The notes under the pieces are model-generated. The model did not search any database and was not told where the DNA came from. It saw only the letters and a program-made list of their open reading frames with translations. 64,000 nt of DNA from Trichosporon coremiiforme (Eukaryota > Basidiomycota > Tremellomycetes > Trichosporonales > Trichosporonaceae): positions 124,001 to 188,000 of the forward strand of contig BCJJ01000008.1 of the NCBI GenBank assembly GCA_039545355.1, given 5' to 3'. Positions 45,695 through 61,360 of the stretch are shown in pieces. Within the stretch, counting starts at the first letter, position 1. Every line of letters starts with the position of its first letter. A program made the position numbers and the translations under genes.

Positions 45695-46627
45695 CGTGCG
45701 AGTCTCTCGTGCTCTAATCACCGGAACACTACGAGGTCGGGGCGGGTGTGCGTGGTGTTGTCGGTGGGTATGAGCAGGTGTGCGAAAGCGAGAGAGATGG
45801 AGAGTGGGCAGGAAGGTGAACGGGTCGGAAGAGCAACCCGAGCGTCTCAAGACGCCGAGATCCTCGGGCAACGCCGACGAGAGCGGGGAATTCTGTCGAC
45901 TCACAGACGGCATCGGCCTCTGTTCCTTTTTTGGGGGACGTTTCGGCACAGAAGGCGTATGCTGATAAGCATGCCCGGTAGGAGAATGGTTATGGGGTTC
46001 TCTGCATGGTCGCGATTGGCAAGGATCGGCCAACGGTCTCCATGCCTTCAACCAAGGGCTGTTGAGGTTTGTCCAGATTGTGAGCTCAGGTTCATACACA
46101 GTCGCACGTCGCACCTGCCCCGCCTTGAAACGCCGGTCTTCTGCGCCGCGAACGCACGTCCTCTTCTGAGCAGCACGCACATCCTGACCATCTGCACAGT
46201 CGCTGCACGGTCATTGTCGGCGTTTTGGGTCCGCGGTGGCCCCTCTCGCTCTGTCCAGGACCTTAGGTAGCTCCAATTGCCGACAGCTTGAATTCTCCCT
46301 CGCCCCCTCGCCTCAGTCTGCCTGCTTGCCCGCTTCGGAATCATCGCAAGCTAGCATGAAGATCTAATCAACTATTCAGAACACGGCTCGTGAGTCTTTG
46401 TATCGCTATAGAGGTTGTAGGGGTTGGTTTGTATGAAGTGTAGATGGGGGGTCTATGGATGGAGAAGTCGTGTGTCACGAGAATGGGTCGCGAGAGACGG
46501 ATTAGGCAAGGTATATGGGTGAGAGGAGGATGAAGATCGTGAGAGCGTTGAGGGAAGAGGGGACGTGAAGAATGAGAGAAAGCGAGACGGGAGATGCTCG
46601 CTCCTTTGCTGGCTCGCTGCACTCGCC
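45695..46627. other. Intergenic region between dioxygenase and protease genes
   Basis: Promoter region of the dioxygenase gene and 3' region of the first protease gene, both read on the minus strand. The dioxygenase frame stays open for 162 codons upstream of its start, but the sequence there (Pro/His/Arg-rich) does not look like protein. Confidence 0.5.
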
Positions 46628-48722
46628 TTAGACGACCGCAGCGAGGACGGCCGCCGCCACGACGAGCCCGACGCTCGCCTGCGTCGCTGCCGCACCGCTC
46701 TTGCCAGAGTCCCCGTTCCCATTCGAGCCGCCACCGGTGTAAGCCGGGTCGTCGGCCTTGGTTGACTGCGTGCCGTCGGCCAGATCGGCAACACCGACGC
46801 TGGGCGGGTCGTAGCGGTGGATGGTGTAGAAGTTCTTCATGATGGCGTCGCCGGCAAGCCACGCCGCGCGGTTGTACGTCTGCATGTCGTCCACGAGACC
46901 CGTGCCGTCTTGGAACGAGCCGACGCACCACTTGCCGTCGATGGAGTCCATGATGAGGTCGCCGCCGTAGATCTTGAACTCCTTGCCGCCAAAGCCGATG
47001 CGGATGTCTAGCTTGTCGGCATACTTGCACGGGAAGATGGGGTAGTCTGTCTGACTGCTGCGGATACGGTACTGCGAAGACAGACGGGTCGCGCCTGGGA
47101 TCGCGTTCCAGAAGGCGTTGAACTGGTCCCTCGGCAGGTAGACGAGCGACGTGCCGCTGTCGAGCACGAGGTCGGTGTGCGTCGCCGACTCGCTCGTCTT
47201 CTCGACCCGGAGCGAAGAGATGGGCACGCGCCAGAAGGGCTGGCGGCTGCTCGTCAGGTCGACCCAGGTGATGTCGCCCTTGATGAGGCTGCTGTCGTAG
47301 CCGTTCATGGAGATGCGGCCGCCGTTCGTCATCGACTGCAAAGGCTTCGTGCCCTGCATGTTGCTCGGGTCCTCCTGCTCCTCCTCCATCGAGGGCGTCT
47401 TGCGCGTGTCGCGCGCAAGGTACAGGCCGAACATGGGGTTGTTCCACGCGCCCGCCTCGCAGAGGTTCTGCCAGAACGGCGTCGGCTTGCTGGGCACCTG
47501 CCACGACCAGCCCGAGAGGCCGATCGCGTCGGTCAAGGCATACGTGCTCATGTCCTTGACGTAGTCGGCCGTGCCGAACTCCTGCGTGCCCTTCCAACCA
47601 CCTATCTCAACCGTGTCGTTGTAGGCGATGCCCTCGACGTAGCCCTTGCCGTACGTGACCGAGAAGGGCGCGCCAGTCGTCTGCGAGGTCGACGACGCTC
47701 CCTCGTCGTAGCTCGCATGCCCGCGGCAGACAGAGTCCTGGCAATTGGAGCCATAGACCCAGAGCGTCGGGGAGCCAGTGTCGATGTGCGTCGTGAAGTT
47801 CTGCGGGGGCGTGCCGATCGACACCGGGACGGTGTACAGGATGTCGCCACCCCAGTTCGTGAGTCTGGGTGTTAGCTTGCGCTTCGGTAGATGTCTCGCT
47901 TCGTGGTGTTCTGCAAGCTCTCCGGATGTCATTTCTGCCGGGCGCCGAGACTGGCTGTGCGACCGGGCCAAGTGGCACACGGCGCCCTCGGCGGTATGGA
48001 ATGTCTTGGCAGCGCAGCAACAAGATGTGATTTCTAGCTGCGCAGCGGAGGCTGGTGGAGGCGGATCAAGAGCGCGCCAGTGGCGAGCAAGACGCAGTGC
48101 GACGCAAGCGCGGAGGACATGTAGCAGCTGCGGCGAGCAGAGCTTGATCCTCCATGTGCTCGGCGTCCTCCTCTGTGCCGGGTTTCCTCTTCACGCTAAC
48201 TCCACCCTCCACAGTCGCCTCTGAACGTCCACCAACAGCGCAGATGCTCCGCACACAGCGCGCTTCACGATGTACTCACTCAGTCTCGCTCGTGCCCCCG
48301 TTTCCAGTGTTGTTAAACCCGGACCCGTCGCCAGCCGAGGTCCCGTCCTTGCCTCCTCCCTCGGTATCGTTTCCTGCGATCTGGCGTTTCTCGAGCATGA
48401 TTTCATTGACGAGGTTGCGTTTCCTCTGCTGGTGTGCGTCGACCTCCTGCTGGAGGGAGCGCTTGCGCTCGTCGTCCAGCATCCACGAGTACTTTGCGCG
48501 CGTGCGAAGGTGGCGCTCGTCGAGCCCGAGGACGAAGGCCTCGAGCTCTCGCTCGCTCGGGGGCGTGTTCGGGTCGCGCTTGTGGATGCCGCCGACGACG
48601 ACGGGGGAGAGCTTGGACGGGTCAAAGTAGCCCAGGTCGAGGTGCGTTGCCTGGTCGCGCGGGAGGAGGGCCGCCGAGCCCAAGGTGGCCAGGAGGGCCA
48701 GCGCGGTCGCGGTGGGGAGCAT
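46628..48722 (-). CDS. Secreted pepsin-like aspartic protease, probably GPI-anchored
   Basis: Exons 48280-48722 and 46628-47864 join in phase (intron 415 nt, branch GCTAAC six bases before the acceptor) to 559 residues. The start gives a signal peptide (MLPTATALALLATLGSA). A charged propeptide with KR and RKR sites and a Gly/Asn/Thr linker follow. The catalytic domain begins LTNWGGDILYTVPVSIGTPP, with the first active-site Asp176 in HIDTGSPTLWV and the second in LVLDSGTSLVYLP. The end has a Gly/Asn/Ser linker and a hydrophobic tail (GLVVAAAVLAAVV) after small residues, a GPI signal. It should degrade or process proteins at the cell surface. The long intron could hide a further small exon. Confidence 0.85.
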
Positions 48723-50562
48723 GCCGACTAAGGAGGGACGGGGTCGGGAGTCGGGTAGTGTTCAGTGTAGTTGGCGAAAGTGTTCGGGGGTGATGATAGT
48801 GTTCGGTGTATGGGTGTTAAAACAAGAAAGACGCAGTGCAAATGGCTCGATGCGGGGTGAAGTGAAGATGGGAGAGAGATGTAGGAAGTGAGTAGTGATG
48901 GTCGGCGGCGGAAAGAGTGGAAAGAGGTGCACAGCCGCAAGCGTGTGTGTGTGAGGTGCGGCGGACACGGTCGGTCGGTGAGCGGTGAGTGAGGGTGAGA
49001 GAGAGCCCACCACTGTACCGCTGTCGCTTGTCCGCGCTGCAGTGGCCAGGAAATTTCGGCAGGGACGTAGGGCGCCGGCTGAATGCTGCTTGGGCTGGGT
49101 CAGCCTGGGACAGAGCCTGGGCGTGAATGGAGCGGACGCAGGGAAAAGTGCAGGGCGAGCAGGGACAGAAGGTGTGAGCCCCGCATTACCGCATTATGGC
49201 TCTGCCTGCTCTCTGCACTGAACAAGCGACTGCGCCGCGCGGCGTGCTTGGCATTGGCACGGAACCGGACAATCAGCCGGGGACGTGTAGCTGGGGACAG
49301 TGCACCCGGACGCCCACAGCGACAACATCATTGCACCGAGAACAACCAAGCTGTCCAGAAAGTACGCGATACAAGCAATGAGTACTATGATCCGCGCATG
49401 TAGCGTCTCAGCATGCAACTAAACGGGTCGATCGGATCATCACCCTCTTGAAGCGCGCCGTAGCGCCAAATGAGCGCCGTAGAACGGCAGCAATCGCCCA
49501 GGACTAACAGGGCGCCGAAGCCCCGGCCCTGGGGAGCCCGTCTCTACCGACATGATGTAATTCATCCTTCTCTTGCCCATCCTGGGTCGACGTCACCACC
49601 TCCCATCCAATCGCACGCCAGAATGCACACCGGGTCTCTTGCTCGGCTTGCCCCTTCTCTCTTCAACCCACCGATCTGCAATCCCCGTTCCTTGCACTGC
49701 CCGAGACGCGAGAAGTCACGGGGTCGCACCTTGATCGACACGTTCGTCGTGGTACAGTGTCGCTCGGCATGCGGCTGGGGGTGCTGCACAGCATTCTCTG
49801 GATCCGAATCGTTATCAAGGCGGTCTAACCCGAGAACGAGAACGAGAACGAGGCCGAGACCGAAATGACGATGGAGTAATGTGTCTCAGCTCACGACAGT
49901 TCACAGCAGAGCAGATCAGCCAGACTAGCAATCAGCCAGGCGCGACGCTCGCGGTGGAGCGCGCCCCTCGCGGATCGCGGTGCAGTTGTGGTCCTGCGGT
50001 AGCTGTGTGTCGGCTTATTGTTGATCAACTCGCACAAAGATCGTCGCCACGCTTACACCGCATAAGCAGCGCGCACGCGGCGCGGCTGCGCACTATCTCC
50101 ATACTGATTCTAGAAACACGGCCCCGCGGCTTCTGAACCCCACGGCTGATCTTTCTTCCGGTCCAAGCAGAGTACAGCGCAAAGCCAGTTCAGTGCATCG
50201 GGTCCGAAATCGTGCAGTGGCCCATCCCCAGATCGCACTCCCAGATCCCGTCCGCAGCCCCGACCAACCCTTCAGATTCCTATTGTCTGATCTGCGGATG
50301 AGCGCGCTGATCAGGATCAGGGTGGATAGTGCTTGCAGCATCTCGTATTGACACAGAGGACTATTCGCATCGCAAACACAGGTCTTCATTCTAACTATGG
50401 AAAACCTATACACCCACACTGTGCAGTGTACACCCGCCTGGCGCGGCACACTCGCTCACATACACACACTCACAATCGGTCTTGTCTATCAAACAATCAG
50501 GCGACGAGTCGCCCAGCGTCCAGCGGGGGAGAAAGGAAAGGGAGATGGAGAGCAGGGAGCGC
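48723..50562. other. Intergenic region between two protease genes
   Basis: No gene seen. Holds the promoter of the first protease gene at its left and the 3' region of the second at its right. A short GAGAAC tandem repeat lies near 49828-49850. Confidence 0.5.
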
Positions 50563-52963
<2,401 letters not shown>

Positions 52964-53101
52964 TGGGGTGTCAGCCGCCGTTCCTCGGTGCTCATCGTCG
53001 AGGACGTGGAGACAAGAACAGGTGGTGTACGTACTTCTTCCAAGCGGTTCAGAGAGCGAGAGCTCGGTTCGAAACGGTGGTGCTTCACTCGGGAGCTGGT
53101 G

Positions 53102-53108
53102 TTATATA
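53102..53108 (-). promoter_or_regulatory. TATA box of the second protease gene
   Basis: TATATAA read on the minus strand, about 140 bases 5' of the start codon at 52963. Confidence 0.5.
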
Positions 53109-56100
53109 GGTGATGGGCTGGACCAGCCTCCGTTCGTAATGCCTCAACGGGTTGTGAGCGGGTCGTGAGCGGACACCGCGCCACATGTCAGGTTAGGCGG
53201 GTCAGTCGGGCCAGACCGGAAGGATCTGACTGAAGCCGAACAGCGTAGTTAGCCTAGTTGGCGTGGTCTGGCGCCTCTGGAGCCTGGAGCACTTCGTTGC
53301 AAGGCCACAAACTGGGGAGGGCAGGTCGGTCTGCGGCCAGAAGGCTTCGCCGCTGCTCACCTGGTCGGTTGGATACGGTGCTTACGGTCTTGGAGACTGG
53401 AATCAGTGGCCGACCGATCAGGCCCGGCGATGTGCTTGGCGCATGACGGCGATGTCGTCAGAGACAGACGGCGGTCAACAGCAGGTCAGAAATGGACACG
53501 GTTAGTACTGGCCACGGGCATGGGCTGCTGATGCGTATCCTGCCAGCCGTGAGCGGTACACGGCGGCACCTGCGGCAGCGGCCCGGGGTGCGAGTGGGAG
53601 CACTAGTGACTGTTCCGACGAAGCTTTCCTTAGTGCGATGGCATGACGGCTCGTGGCTGCGCGCAACCTGCCATCAGTGCATGATGTAGAAAGAAAGAGT
53701 GGATGTAGAATGGGCGGTGGAGTTGTTGCAGACGTTCTCACCCAGCCTGCACACAAGCAGCGACGATTGAACTCTGTTGCCCATCTCGGGCCTGTCGGGA
53801 CGCAGCGGGACGAGCTAAGATAATGCGCGCATTATGTAAAGCCGGCGTACCCAGCGTATCTCTCACTGCGCACGGCCATGTCGACAAGCAAGCAGATGGC
53901 AAGATGGCCAGCACGGCTAGTGCGAAATTGCAAGGAAGCGTGCGGCGGCCGGTGGCGAGTCTTCAGGATGTTGGTTACAACACCACCGATAGAGTTCAGT
54001 GGCACCGTCGTCATCGCGTTTCAGATACGGCATTACGCGCAGCAAGCACCGTGGTACGCAATGTGCGCTTGAAGTCTGCTGGGTTGTGCTGGGTTCGATG
54101 AGCAAGGCAGTAACGTGCTTCTTGCGCAAGAAGGGTGGGTGCATTTGGAATGCAGAAGCCACAGAAATCCGAATCATCCACTGTTCCACTGAACTTTATG
54201 GCTCTGGTTACACTGGGGAAGGAGCCGCAGGAGGGCGGCGTGGCGCGCTGTTGAGCGTCGTAGCCACCCTGTTAAGCATCTTTCCGAGCTTGCGCGCCGC
54301 TGGTAGTCACTGTCCTGCTCTTCAGCCTCCTTCGATGGCTGTGTGTGCTGATCACTCACTTTTCAAGCAGGTCACTCACTGTCCGATCGAGGTCTGGAAC
54401 ACTGACAGCAGCGCTGACAGCATCAACGACACAAGATGCACGCCAATACAATAGCCCACTCGCACGTGGGTGCCAAGCCCTCGCCAGTATCAAGGCGAAG
54501 GAGCCTGTGAGACGAACTCGCAAAGTGAGGGTCTGCACTCGACGACTGCGCAAGCATGTCTCCAAGGCGAGGCCGCACATGATCGTTTGTTGGGCTTGGC
54601 AGAGGTCATTCCCGTCGCCCTCAACACCAAGTGTTCCCGCACAATGCGCTATGCTGATTAAGCATGCTTGCACAGCCCGGATTGTCTGGAATCAGCACGC
54701 AAACGCTCAGCACTGCAGCGTGACGACAAACGCCGGTTGCGGTCGTCAGAGCATTGCAGAAGACGACAAGTGACCAAACCTCGAGGTTCATAGACAGAAT
54801 CCCGCAGCCTGGTCCTGATCCCGAGAAAAGCTGCTGTTCTGCATGACAGACCAAAGCGCGCGTGCTACGCGAGGAATGCAGATCACCTGGAGTCGTGATC
54901 GTCTCTGGGATCGTATTTGGAATCTGCGGGTTTTGGAATCTGAGCCCCAGGAGTCTTGTGATCACTTGCAGCTGTTGGGATCGAAGCAGGTGACGACCAT
55001 AGACATGGGTAGTCATGTCGGGGACCCACGCCGCTGCGCACTGCATGGAAAGTTGATTGTGGAATGGGCTAGTGGAGAATGTAGTCGAGTGCAGCGAGCG
55101 ATGTTTGGACACATCTCGTCATGCCGATTGAAGCGCTAGTAGCGAGTGACCGAGGTGCGCCGCTTTCGGTGAGCTCCTCAAGGGGTCTGGACTCAATGCA
55201 GTCGCACCTCACCCTCTAAACGGACCGCTGAGCGCTAGTGGGAGTGGGCGAGCGGTTGAGACCGTGCCACTTCACCACACCTCGTCACATATCCCGAACA
55301 GACAGCGGTCATCGTGCCACTTGCCGGTGAGACAGACTCATGCCTCCCTTACTCGCGAACAATCACTTGCCACGACTCCATCGAAAGCCCGAACTGTCGA
55401 AGAAGTCACATGCGTGTGATGCGCTCGGTGCGTCGAACGGCGAGCACGAGCTGATATCCGCCGCATGTGTCTGTGTTGAGCTGATGTGCTGATCACAGGA
55501 CACAGATTGCAGTGTTTACCTATATCTGTTCAGGCCCAGCCCCATTCCACTCTTTCTCCCCTTCAAGTGATCGCGCGATCACTGTGATGTTGTGGGGCTC
55601 ATCGATGGACGTTCCCGCGCCGCGCCAACGAGAGGCACTCACGCTAACGGCTCCTCCGACCGTAATGCCAGCATGGCGGCTCCGAAAAACGGATGACAGC
55701 CGCTAGTGGCTGCCAGCTGTGGAAGCGACGGAAGGGCCCACGCCAGACTTCAATAATGAGCGTAATGCCTGCGCTTGATGCTCATCCCTCACGTTATGTC
55801 TTGCAGAAGCGCAGTAGACGGACCGGGATGTGTTCTAACTCGTCAGCTGATGCATTGGGCTGCACATCTTCTGGATGTGCTGCGTCCCTGCGTCGATCAA
55901 GCTCTCGGCGTCGGCGGAAGAAAGACTTGTACCAACTGATGTATGGGCGCATCCTTCAGAGCACAAGCAGCTGCTGGATACACGGCTCGTGCATTATGAG
56001 AGACCATCTGAAACCATTGTACTGCTGTTCGGTCAGGACAAGACCACTGCCTGTCTCCTGTCTCCGCGTTCGACATCCACCTCCATGCAACCCCGCCAAA

Positions 56101-56879
56101 TGCTGGGCAATGATATCTAATCATGCTCTCGGTGCCTCGATGCGATAAGGGAGCCGAACAGATTGTCGGACTACGCGACCGTGAGAACAGGACACCTGCT
56201 GATGAGCATCCGCGAGGACATGTGAAGCACCCAGAAATGAATGAATCAGTGATAATCAGTCAGGTTTCGGCCTAAGGGATCGCTACGAGGGAGGCTGTTG
56301 AGGCTGGTCTAGAGCCAGTGCTGGCGGTGTTTGACGAGCTCGACGCCACCATACCACTGTAGCTCGGCATGCTGCGAGGTGGTGTCTCTCCACCATCGAT
56401 CAGGCGTTACGCCTCACTGCCCGTGGCGCAGGACGGTGGCGCTACCCGCCATCTGCACTGATCCACGCCAAGCGTCCCAATGTGGGCATCACATTGGCCA
56501 ACGTGACGGGCGTGCCGGACGCGCCGAGCGATGCATGGGCTAGTGGAAGTCGCAGTCGAGGCTCTGGGCAGGTGGAAAGACTGCTGGCCGAGCCGACTGC
56601 GGCATCCCAAAGCCGGATGCGGATGCGGAGCCACTTAGGAAGTGGGCACCGGGCGGCCCGCCTACCATGCCAAGGGCCGAGCGCAGCTTGGCACCAGGAC
56701 AAAGGACTCCGAAGTTCGGGTCGGGCTGCGAGTTCGGCGCGCCAAGGAGCGTTACAGCGAGGAATGTGCTAGGTCTGAGCTCACCAGATTGCCGTCGGCT
56801 TGAGGTCAATGGTCAGTGCTGAACATGCCGCAGGATGCCGGGCAAGTGGGCCGTTGATACCTTGAGATGCATTGAGATT
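53109..56879. other. Gene-poor region of 3.8 kb
   Basis: No frame with domain content or splice continuity. Several frames of 140-160 codons occur on both strands but read like random sequence. No mobile-element protein or tRNA is recognised. Confidence 0.45.
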
Positions 56880-57700
56880 TTACTTGCTGATGAACTCGTC
56901 GCACTTGTGCAGTGAGTCGACCTGGTCTCCGTCAGTTACACTCGTCTCCCTTGTAACTCACAATAAGCTGATGGTCATGCAGCTGGGGGAGGCCGGAGAC
57001 GCAGATCGCGCCGATCGGTCCCGTCTCGACTCCCTAAACGTCAGCTCTTGCGTAGTACGCCAGCTCACCTTGATCCAGATAGGGAATGCACCGCCGTGAC
57101 ACGCGTACTCGGGGAAGGCGAGGCCAGCCTGTTCCGGCTTCTTCGACTTTGAGGCGAGCTCTCGTCCCTTCCGGAGAGAGGAGATACCGAATCGGCGAAC
57201 GACGGCCAGCTTGCCGCGGACCCAGAGCCTGGTGTAAGCTCGCGTTGGGGGGCTTTTAAGCTGTTGGAGTCTCCAGGCGTACTCGTGTCCCCAGCTGCCA
57301 AGTCCTGAGACAGGGTTGAAGCATCCTCCGGCCAAGTAGATGCTCGAAGTTTCGCAGGAAGGACGAGAAGAGTCGAGGAAGACGGGGAAGACATAGAATG
57401 CTGAAGGGTGACTCACCAGTTGTCTGGTCCAACGGCAGGCGCATTCCCGACGGTGCAGCGGAACAGGCTGTGGTCGTTGAAGAGCTCGATCGCGATCACG
57501 ACTCCGCTTCCCTCCTTGGCAAACTTGGACTCGAGGAAGCCCTCGCGGATGGTCGTGCCAATTTTCCAGGCGACGTCATAGTCAAACCTGTCAAAACGGA
57601 GGGACTGCTCCTGGTCCGCGATGATCTTGACGAGCTCGCGCGCGCGGTCCGGGTTGTCGATCGTCGACGAGTCGTATTTTGTCACTTTCGGGGCGTCCAT
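56880..57700 (-). CDS. UPF0303 family protein, YBR137W-like
   Basis: Exons 57417-57700, 57069-57228, 56962-57033 and 56880-56921 (introns 188, 35 and 40 nt) join to 185 residues, the size of this family. Features shared with yeast YBR137W as I recall it: an LRFDRFDYDVAWKIGTTIRE start, IAIELFNDHSLFRCTVG (family pattern: I-x-L-x-N-G-H-x-L-F-R), RFGISSLRKG, then EYACHGGAFPIWIK (family: EYAxHGGAxxI) and GAICVSGLPQLHDHQLIVDSL. The fold is related to haem-degrading HbpS-like proteins. YBR137W is a cytosolic decamer that binds the GET-pathway protein Get4/5. Function in this organism is unknown. The first intron is long for the window and reads through in one frame. Confidence 0.88.
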
Positions 57701-60225
57701 TGTCAGTCCGAGAGGGTCAGCCAGGAGGAGGAGACTGGACGGGCGAGGAAAACGAGGAAGACGAACTGGCTGGCTGACGCGGACACTGAATCCGCGGCGA
57801 CAGAAAGTGTGGTGGAGCACCACATACCGGCAGGGCATACCGCCGGCAGATGCCGTCCTACACCGGGGTGTCACGTGAGCGGATTGTGCCACGTGTGGGA
57901 ATGCACAGATGCTTGCATCGTATTCGTGCGCTCGGTCCGATTCACTGGAGTTGCTCGCCCGTCCGATCGGGAGGCCAGGACGTGCGATGCAGACGAGCAC
58001 AGGAGGAATGATGTCATGAGACCGCACCCTTGTCCGCCACATCGATCCGACATTTGCTCCGCTCGGCGCGGCGTCCGTGCTTGGTGCCAGCGTTTTTGCC
58101 AAGCCTGGCAGTTCAGGGCCGAGTGTCGGCTGCGTCGGTACGAGCTCTGCGGTCGCCACGGAGGGTTGCGCCATGTGCACTGTTGGAGTGATTGATACCA
58201 CACAGCTGGAAGCTGAGCTTAGCGCTTGAACGGTGTTTCTTGAGAATCGGAAGGGATGACGACGTCGGCGTCGCCCAGTAGTGGGCCCTTGCGTCTCGCG
58301 CAACGGGTGCCGTGGGATGTGGCGACGCGTGGGAGAATTGTGCGAGTTTCATCTGAGATAGTCCAGATCCCAAGTCCGGCTGACGCCGGCAGCTACCCCG
58401 GGAAGCGCGCCCACTACCCCGGCACTGTTGCCGCAGCCAAGACTTGATGCTGAGGCATCTGGCGACAGCAAGCCACCACCCGAGGTCTTGGCTGGGACTA
58501 GACAATGGCCAACGGCATCTCGCATCTCAACTTATTACTTCAACGTCCGCCGCATTCGTCAACCCCGCAGTCGCGGATCGAAGCACACTGTACGGCGCAG
58601 CGGGCACGAGCGGAGGGGGCACAGGGATGCCATGCGGCAGGGGTGTCGCTGCTCTGACTCTTGAGACTCTGAACTGATACGCTCATGCCGGGCCACACCG
58701 AAGCTCCAGCATGATCGTCGTCATGTTCCGTGTTGCTGGCGTCCGTGTGTACACACACCGCACCCAACGATAGGTTGAGATGCGCCGAGAAGCGGACAAA
58801 GCGGGCGTGGCAGGAAGGCGTCGCCAGTCTTTTGGCTTGTGTTACACCAAACCTTTGCGGTGCGCCCTGCGTTCTGAAGAAAGTTCACAGTGTTCAGTGT
58901 AGGAAGCGTCGCTACGGTGGCCACTCCCTTGTTCCCAGGAACCTTGTCTGCTCAAGGCCTCGAGACCTTATTGCTAATACCCTGGGGGCCTGGGGTGGTG
59001 CGATGTTGTCGTGAATGTAATTCTGCGTCCAATGTGGAAAGTCGCACAGGCAGCAAAGCAGAGCGCTGCAGCCAAGCTGGCAGCGAGTCAGATCCACCCG
59101 CGACAGGAATAGACCGTGTTACCACGCCGGACGCGCGATGCATCCGCGGTCGTCGTGAGAACAGATTGGGCAACTGTTGTGATCTTACCCTGGGTGGAGC
59201 TGGGATCGATGGGAGCTGCCACTTTTGCGCCGCTGACAGCTGGGAGCAGAGGAAGAGAGGAGGCAAGGAGGAGCGTAAAGGTGCAGGGCTCCGCATTTGC
59301 AGAAGCGCAGGCGGCTGAAGCGGCTGCACAGGCTGACCAACTTATTATTAACCTGTGAATTGGGGAGTTTGGCAGGATTGGGTGGATGTAATTGCCCCAG
59401 TGACGGATTACAAACTCTGTTGGACCCTATGACGTTAGGCGGCGTCTCGGAAGGAAATGCTGATGAGGGGAAGGTCTGGTGGTGGACCTGACGAGCTTCG
59501 AGCCCGGAGACGAGGATGGCTGCAATGGGATGGTGCCGTGGGAGCGCTGTGCCAGCGGTGGCGACCAGCTATCAATGTCGGCAGCGTCGTGTAACTGAAA
59601 GCACGACGACCGCGCTCAGGTGCAGGTGAGGATTGATGGAAGCATGCATGCTCAAGTGAGAGCCGGTGGCCAGAGTGGGTCCCCTGGCGACGACGTGGTG
59701 GGCGAGGTGGAGAGGGGACAGGGGATCAGACAGCGAGACAGTGCCGAGACCCTGAGACAACTGCGCAACCAAGGGACAGGGACACGCTGAATGGTAAGGG
59801 CGCCTTTTAGCTCTGGAGGGGGGGTGAGCAGAGGGTGAGAGGCCCATGGGCCGGGCTGGCGGGGCTGGTGGCGCTGGGAGAGCACATCTGACGCGGTCGG
59901 CGTGCTATCCTCGTCCCAGTAGGTGCCGGCCTGATTAGGTGCTTGCCTGATCCACCGCAGCAGGGCAGAGGGGGCAGAGGACCCGGGTCGTCCGTCCCCC
60001 GTGAGCGACCCCACGACGATGCCCATCAGAGCCCAGACGATTTGACGGTGAGTTCAGGGCAACTCACGCTACTCAGGGCTTGGCTGGGCCACATGAAGGA
60101 AGCGCAGAGGGCAACGGGCGGGCGAGCGCCAGGCTGCAGGCTGCAAGGCCGTTTTGACTTGGTTTCTGATCGCTTTGAATTCATGATGTCGTTCGTCCTG
60201 TGCATCCTGTACCATGACCATGCAG

Positions 60226-60270
60226 CCTCCGCCTCCGCCTCCGCCTCACCCACACCCACACCCACACCCA
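60226..60270. repeat. CCTCCG and CACACC tandem repeats
   Basis: A run of CCTCCG units passes directly into CACACC units. Simple repeat in non-coding DNA. Confidence 0.8.
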
Positions 60271-60689
60271 ACGTCTCCATACGCTTCACGGTTGCGCCCG
60301 GCCCTGTGCATCTGACCGTCCACCGTCCGCATCCTGGGTGATCCTGGGTCCTGGGTCCTGGTTCCTCTTTGCCCCTCCGCCTGACCGACGTCCTGCCTTC
60401 CCCCGCAGCAGCACTTCTGGCACCACCGTGCGCTGCTCATCCGGACTTCCGACAAAGTCTTACTCTGGGCAACCATCTGTGCACGTCGTTGGCCATCTTG
60501 TCATCATACACACTTCCATCGCCGTCTGTCTGTCCGCCCCGACGTCTTCCCAGACAACAAAAGAACACGACGGCACCGTCTCCCGTTGTGTACACACCAA
60601 CAGAATCTTCCTCGGCACTCAAACTGGCGATTCGTCGGTCGATCCCCGTCCCACCGAATTGACATCATCATCTCTCACACAACAGCGCT

Positions 60690-60727
60690 CAGTCCCAGTC
60701 CCAAGTCCCAGTCCCAGGTCCCAGCCC
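60690..60727. repeat. AGTCCC tandem repeat
   Basis: Six or so imperfect copies of AGTCCC in the pyrimidine-rich leader region. A related GGTCCTG repeat lies near 60345-60362. Confidence 0.75.
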
Positions 60728-61360
60728 TGCCCTGCGGCTGCTGCGATCGCCTAGTTCGCTTCCTCCAACAGTCTCAAGTCTCACAGCTTACTTTATCTCT
60801 CCTCCCATCACCCATCCACCGCCGCCCACTCGACCTGTGACAGTCATTCTCTGTCCACTTTTCAATCCTTCCATCGTCCTCGGCGCACAGCACCGCAGCG
60901 ACGGCTACCGCACCGACAGCGCCAAACTCGTCGACCCGACAGTAGCTAGCACAGGGTGACTCCGGCACTCCCGCCGTCACCCATTTTCAAACCGACCCTG
61001 CTTTCAATCGGACGGGCGTCTTTGAGCACTACTGCTTTGCACCCCCGCGCGCGCTACCTCTATCCGACTAGTAAATCAGCCTAGTGCATCGCGCCCCGCT
61101 CTCGCTACCGCAGCCTCTCTTCAATCCACTTTCTCTTCTCTTGTTGTCTCGCATTGCCAGACGACTTGTTGCGCACTCTACTTGCGTGCCGCGTCTTCTC
61201 TTCCATCTCTGCACTCAAAACTCATCTCGCCATTAATCCTCCGACTTCAACCCTATAACTCCTATCCCCATCCCACACCCCCACCACCACTCCGCGCCTT
61301 CCCTCGCCATCGCAAACTCGCCAATTGCCTGTTACATCGCACCTGCTTTGCGGTTCTGCA

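Larger units (their letters stand above)
57701..61360. other. Intergenic region of 3.7 kb with a long pyrimidine-rich leader
   Basis: Divergent promoters of the UPF0303 gene (-) and the 745-residue protein gene (+). No gene is recognised between them. From about 60350 to 61360 the plus strand is C/T-rich with several short tandem repeats, which looks like a long 5' leader or promoter of the downstream gene. Confidence 0.45.

Noticed and set aside
45697..46180. N-terminal extension of the dioxygenase to an ATG at 46180
   Set aside because: The extension is Pro/His/Arg-rich and lacks protein character, and it would bury a good mitochondrial presequence.
47177..47875. Plus-strand frame of 232 codons opposite the first protease
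   Set aside because: Arg/Val/Leu/Ala-rich antisense reading of the protease; no signal, no domain.
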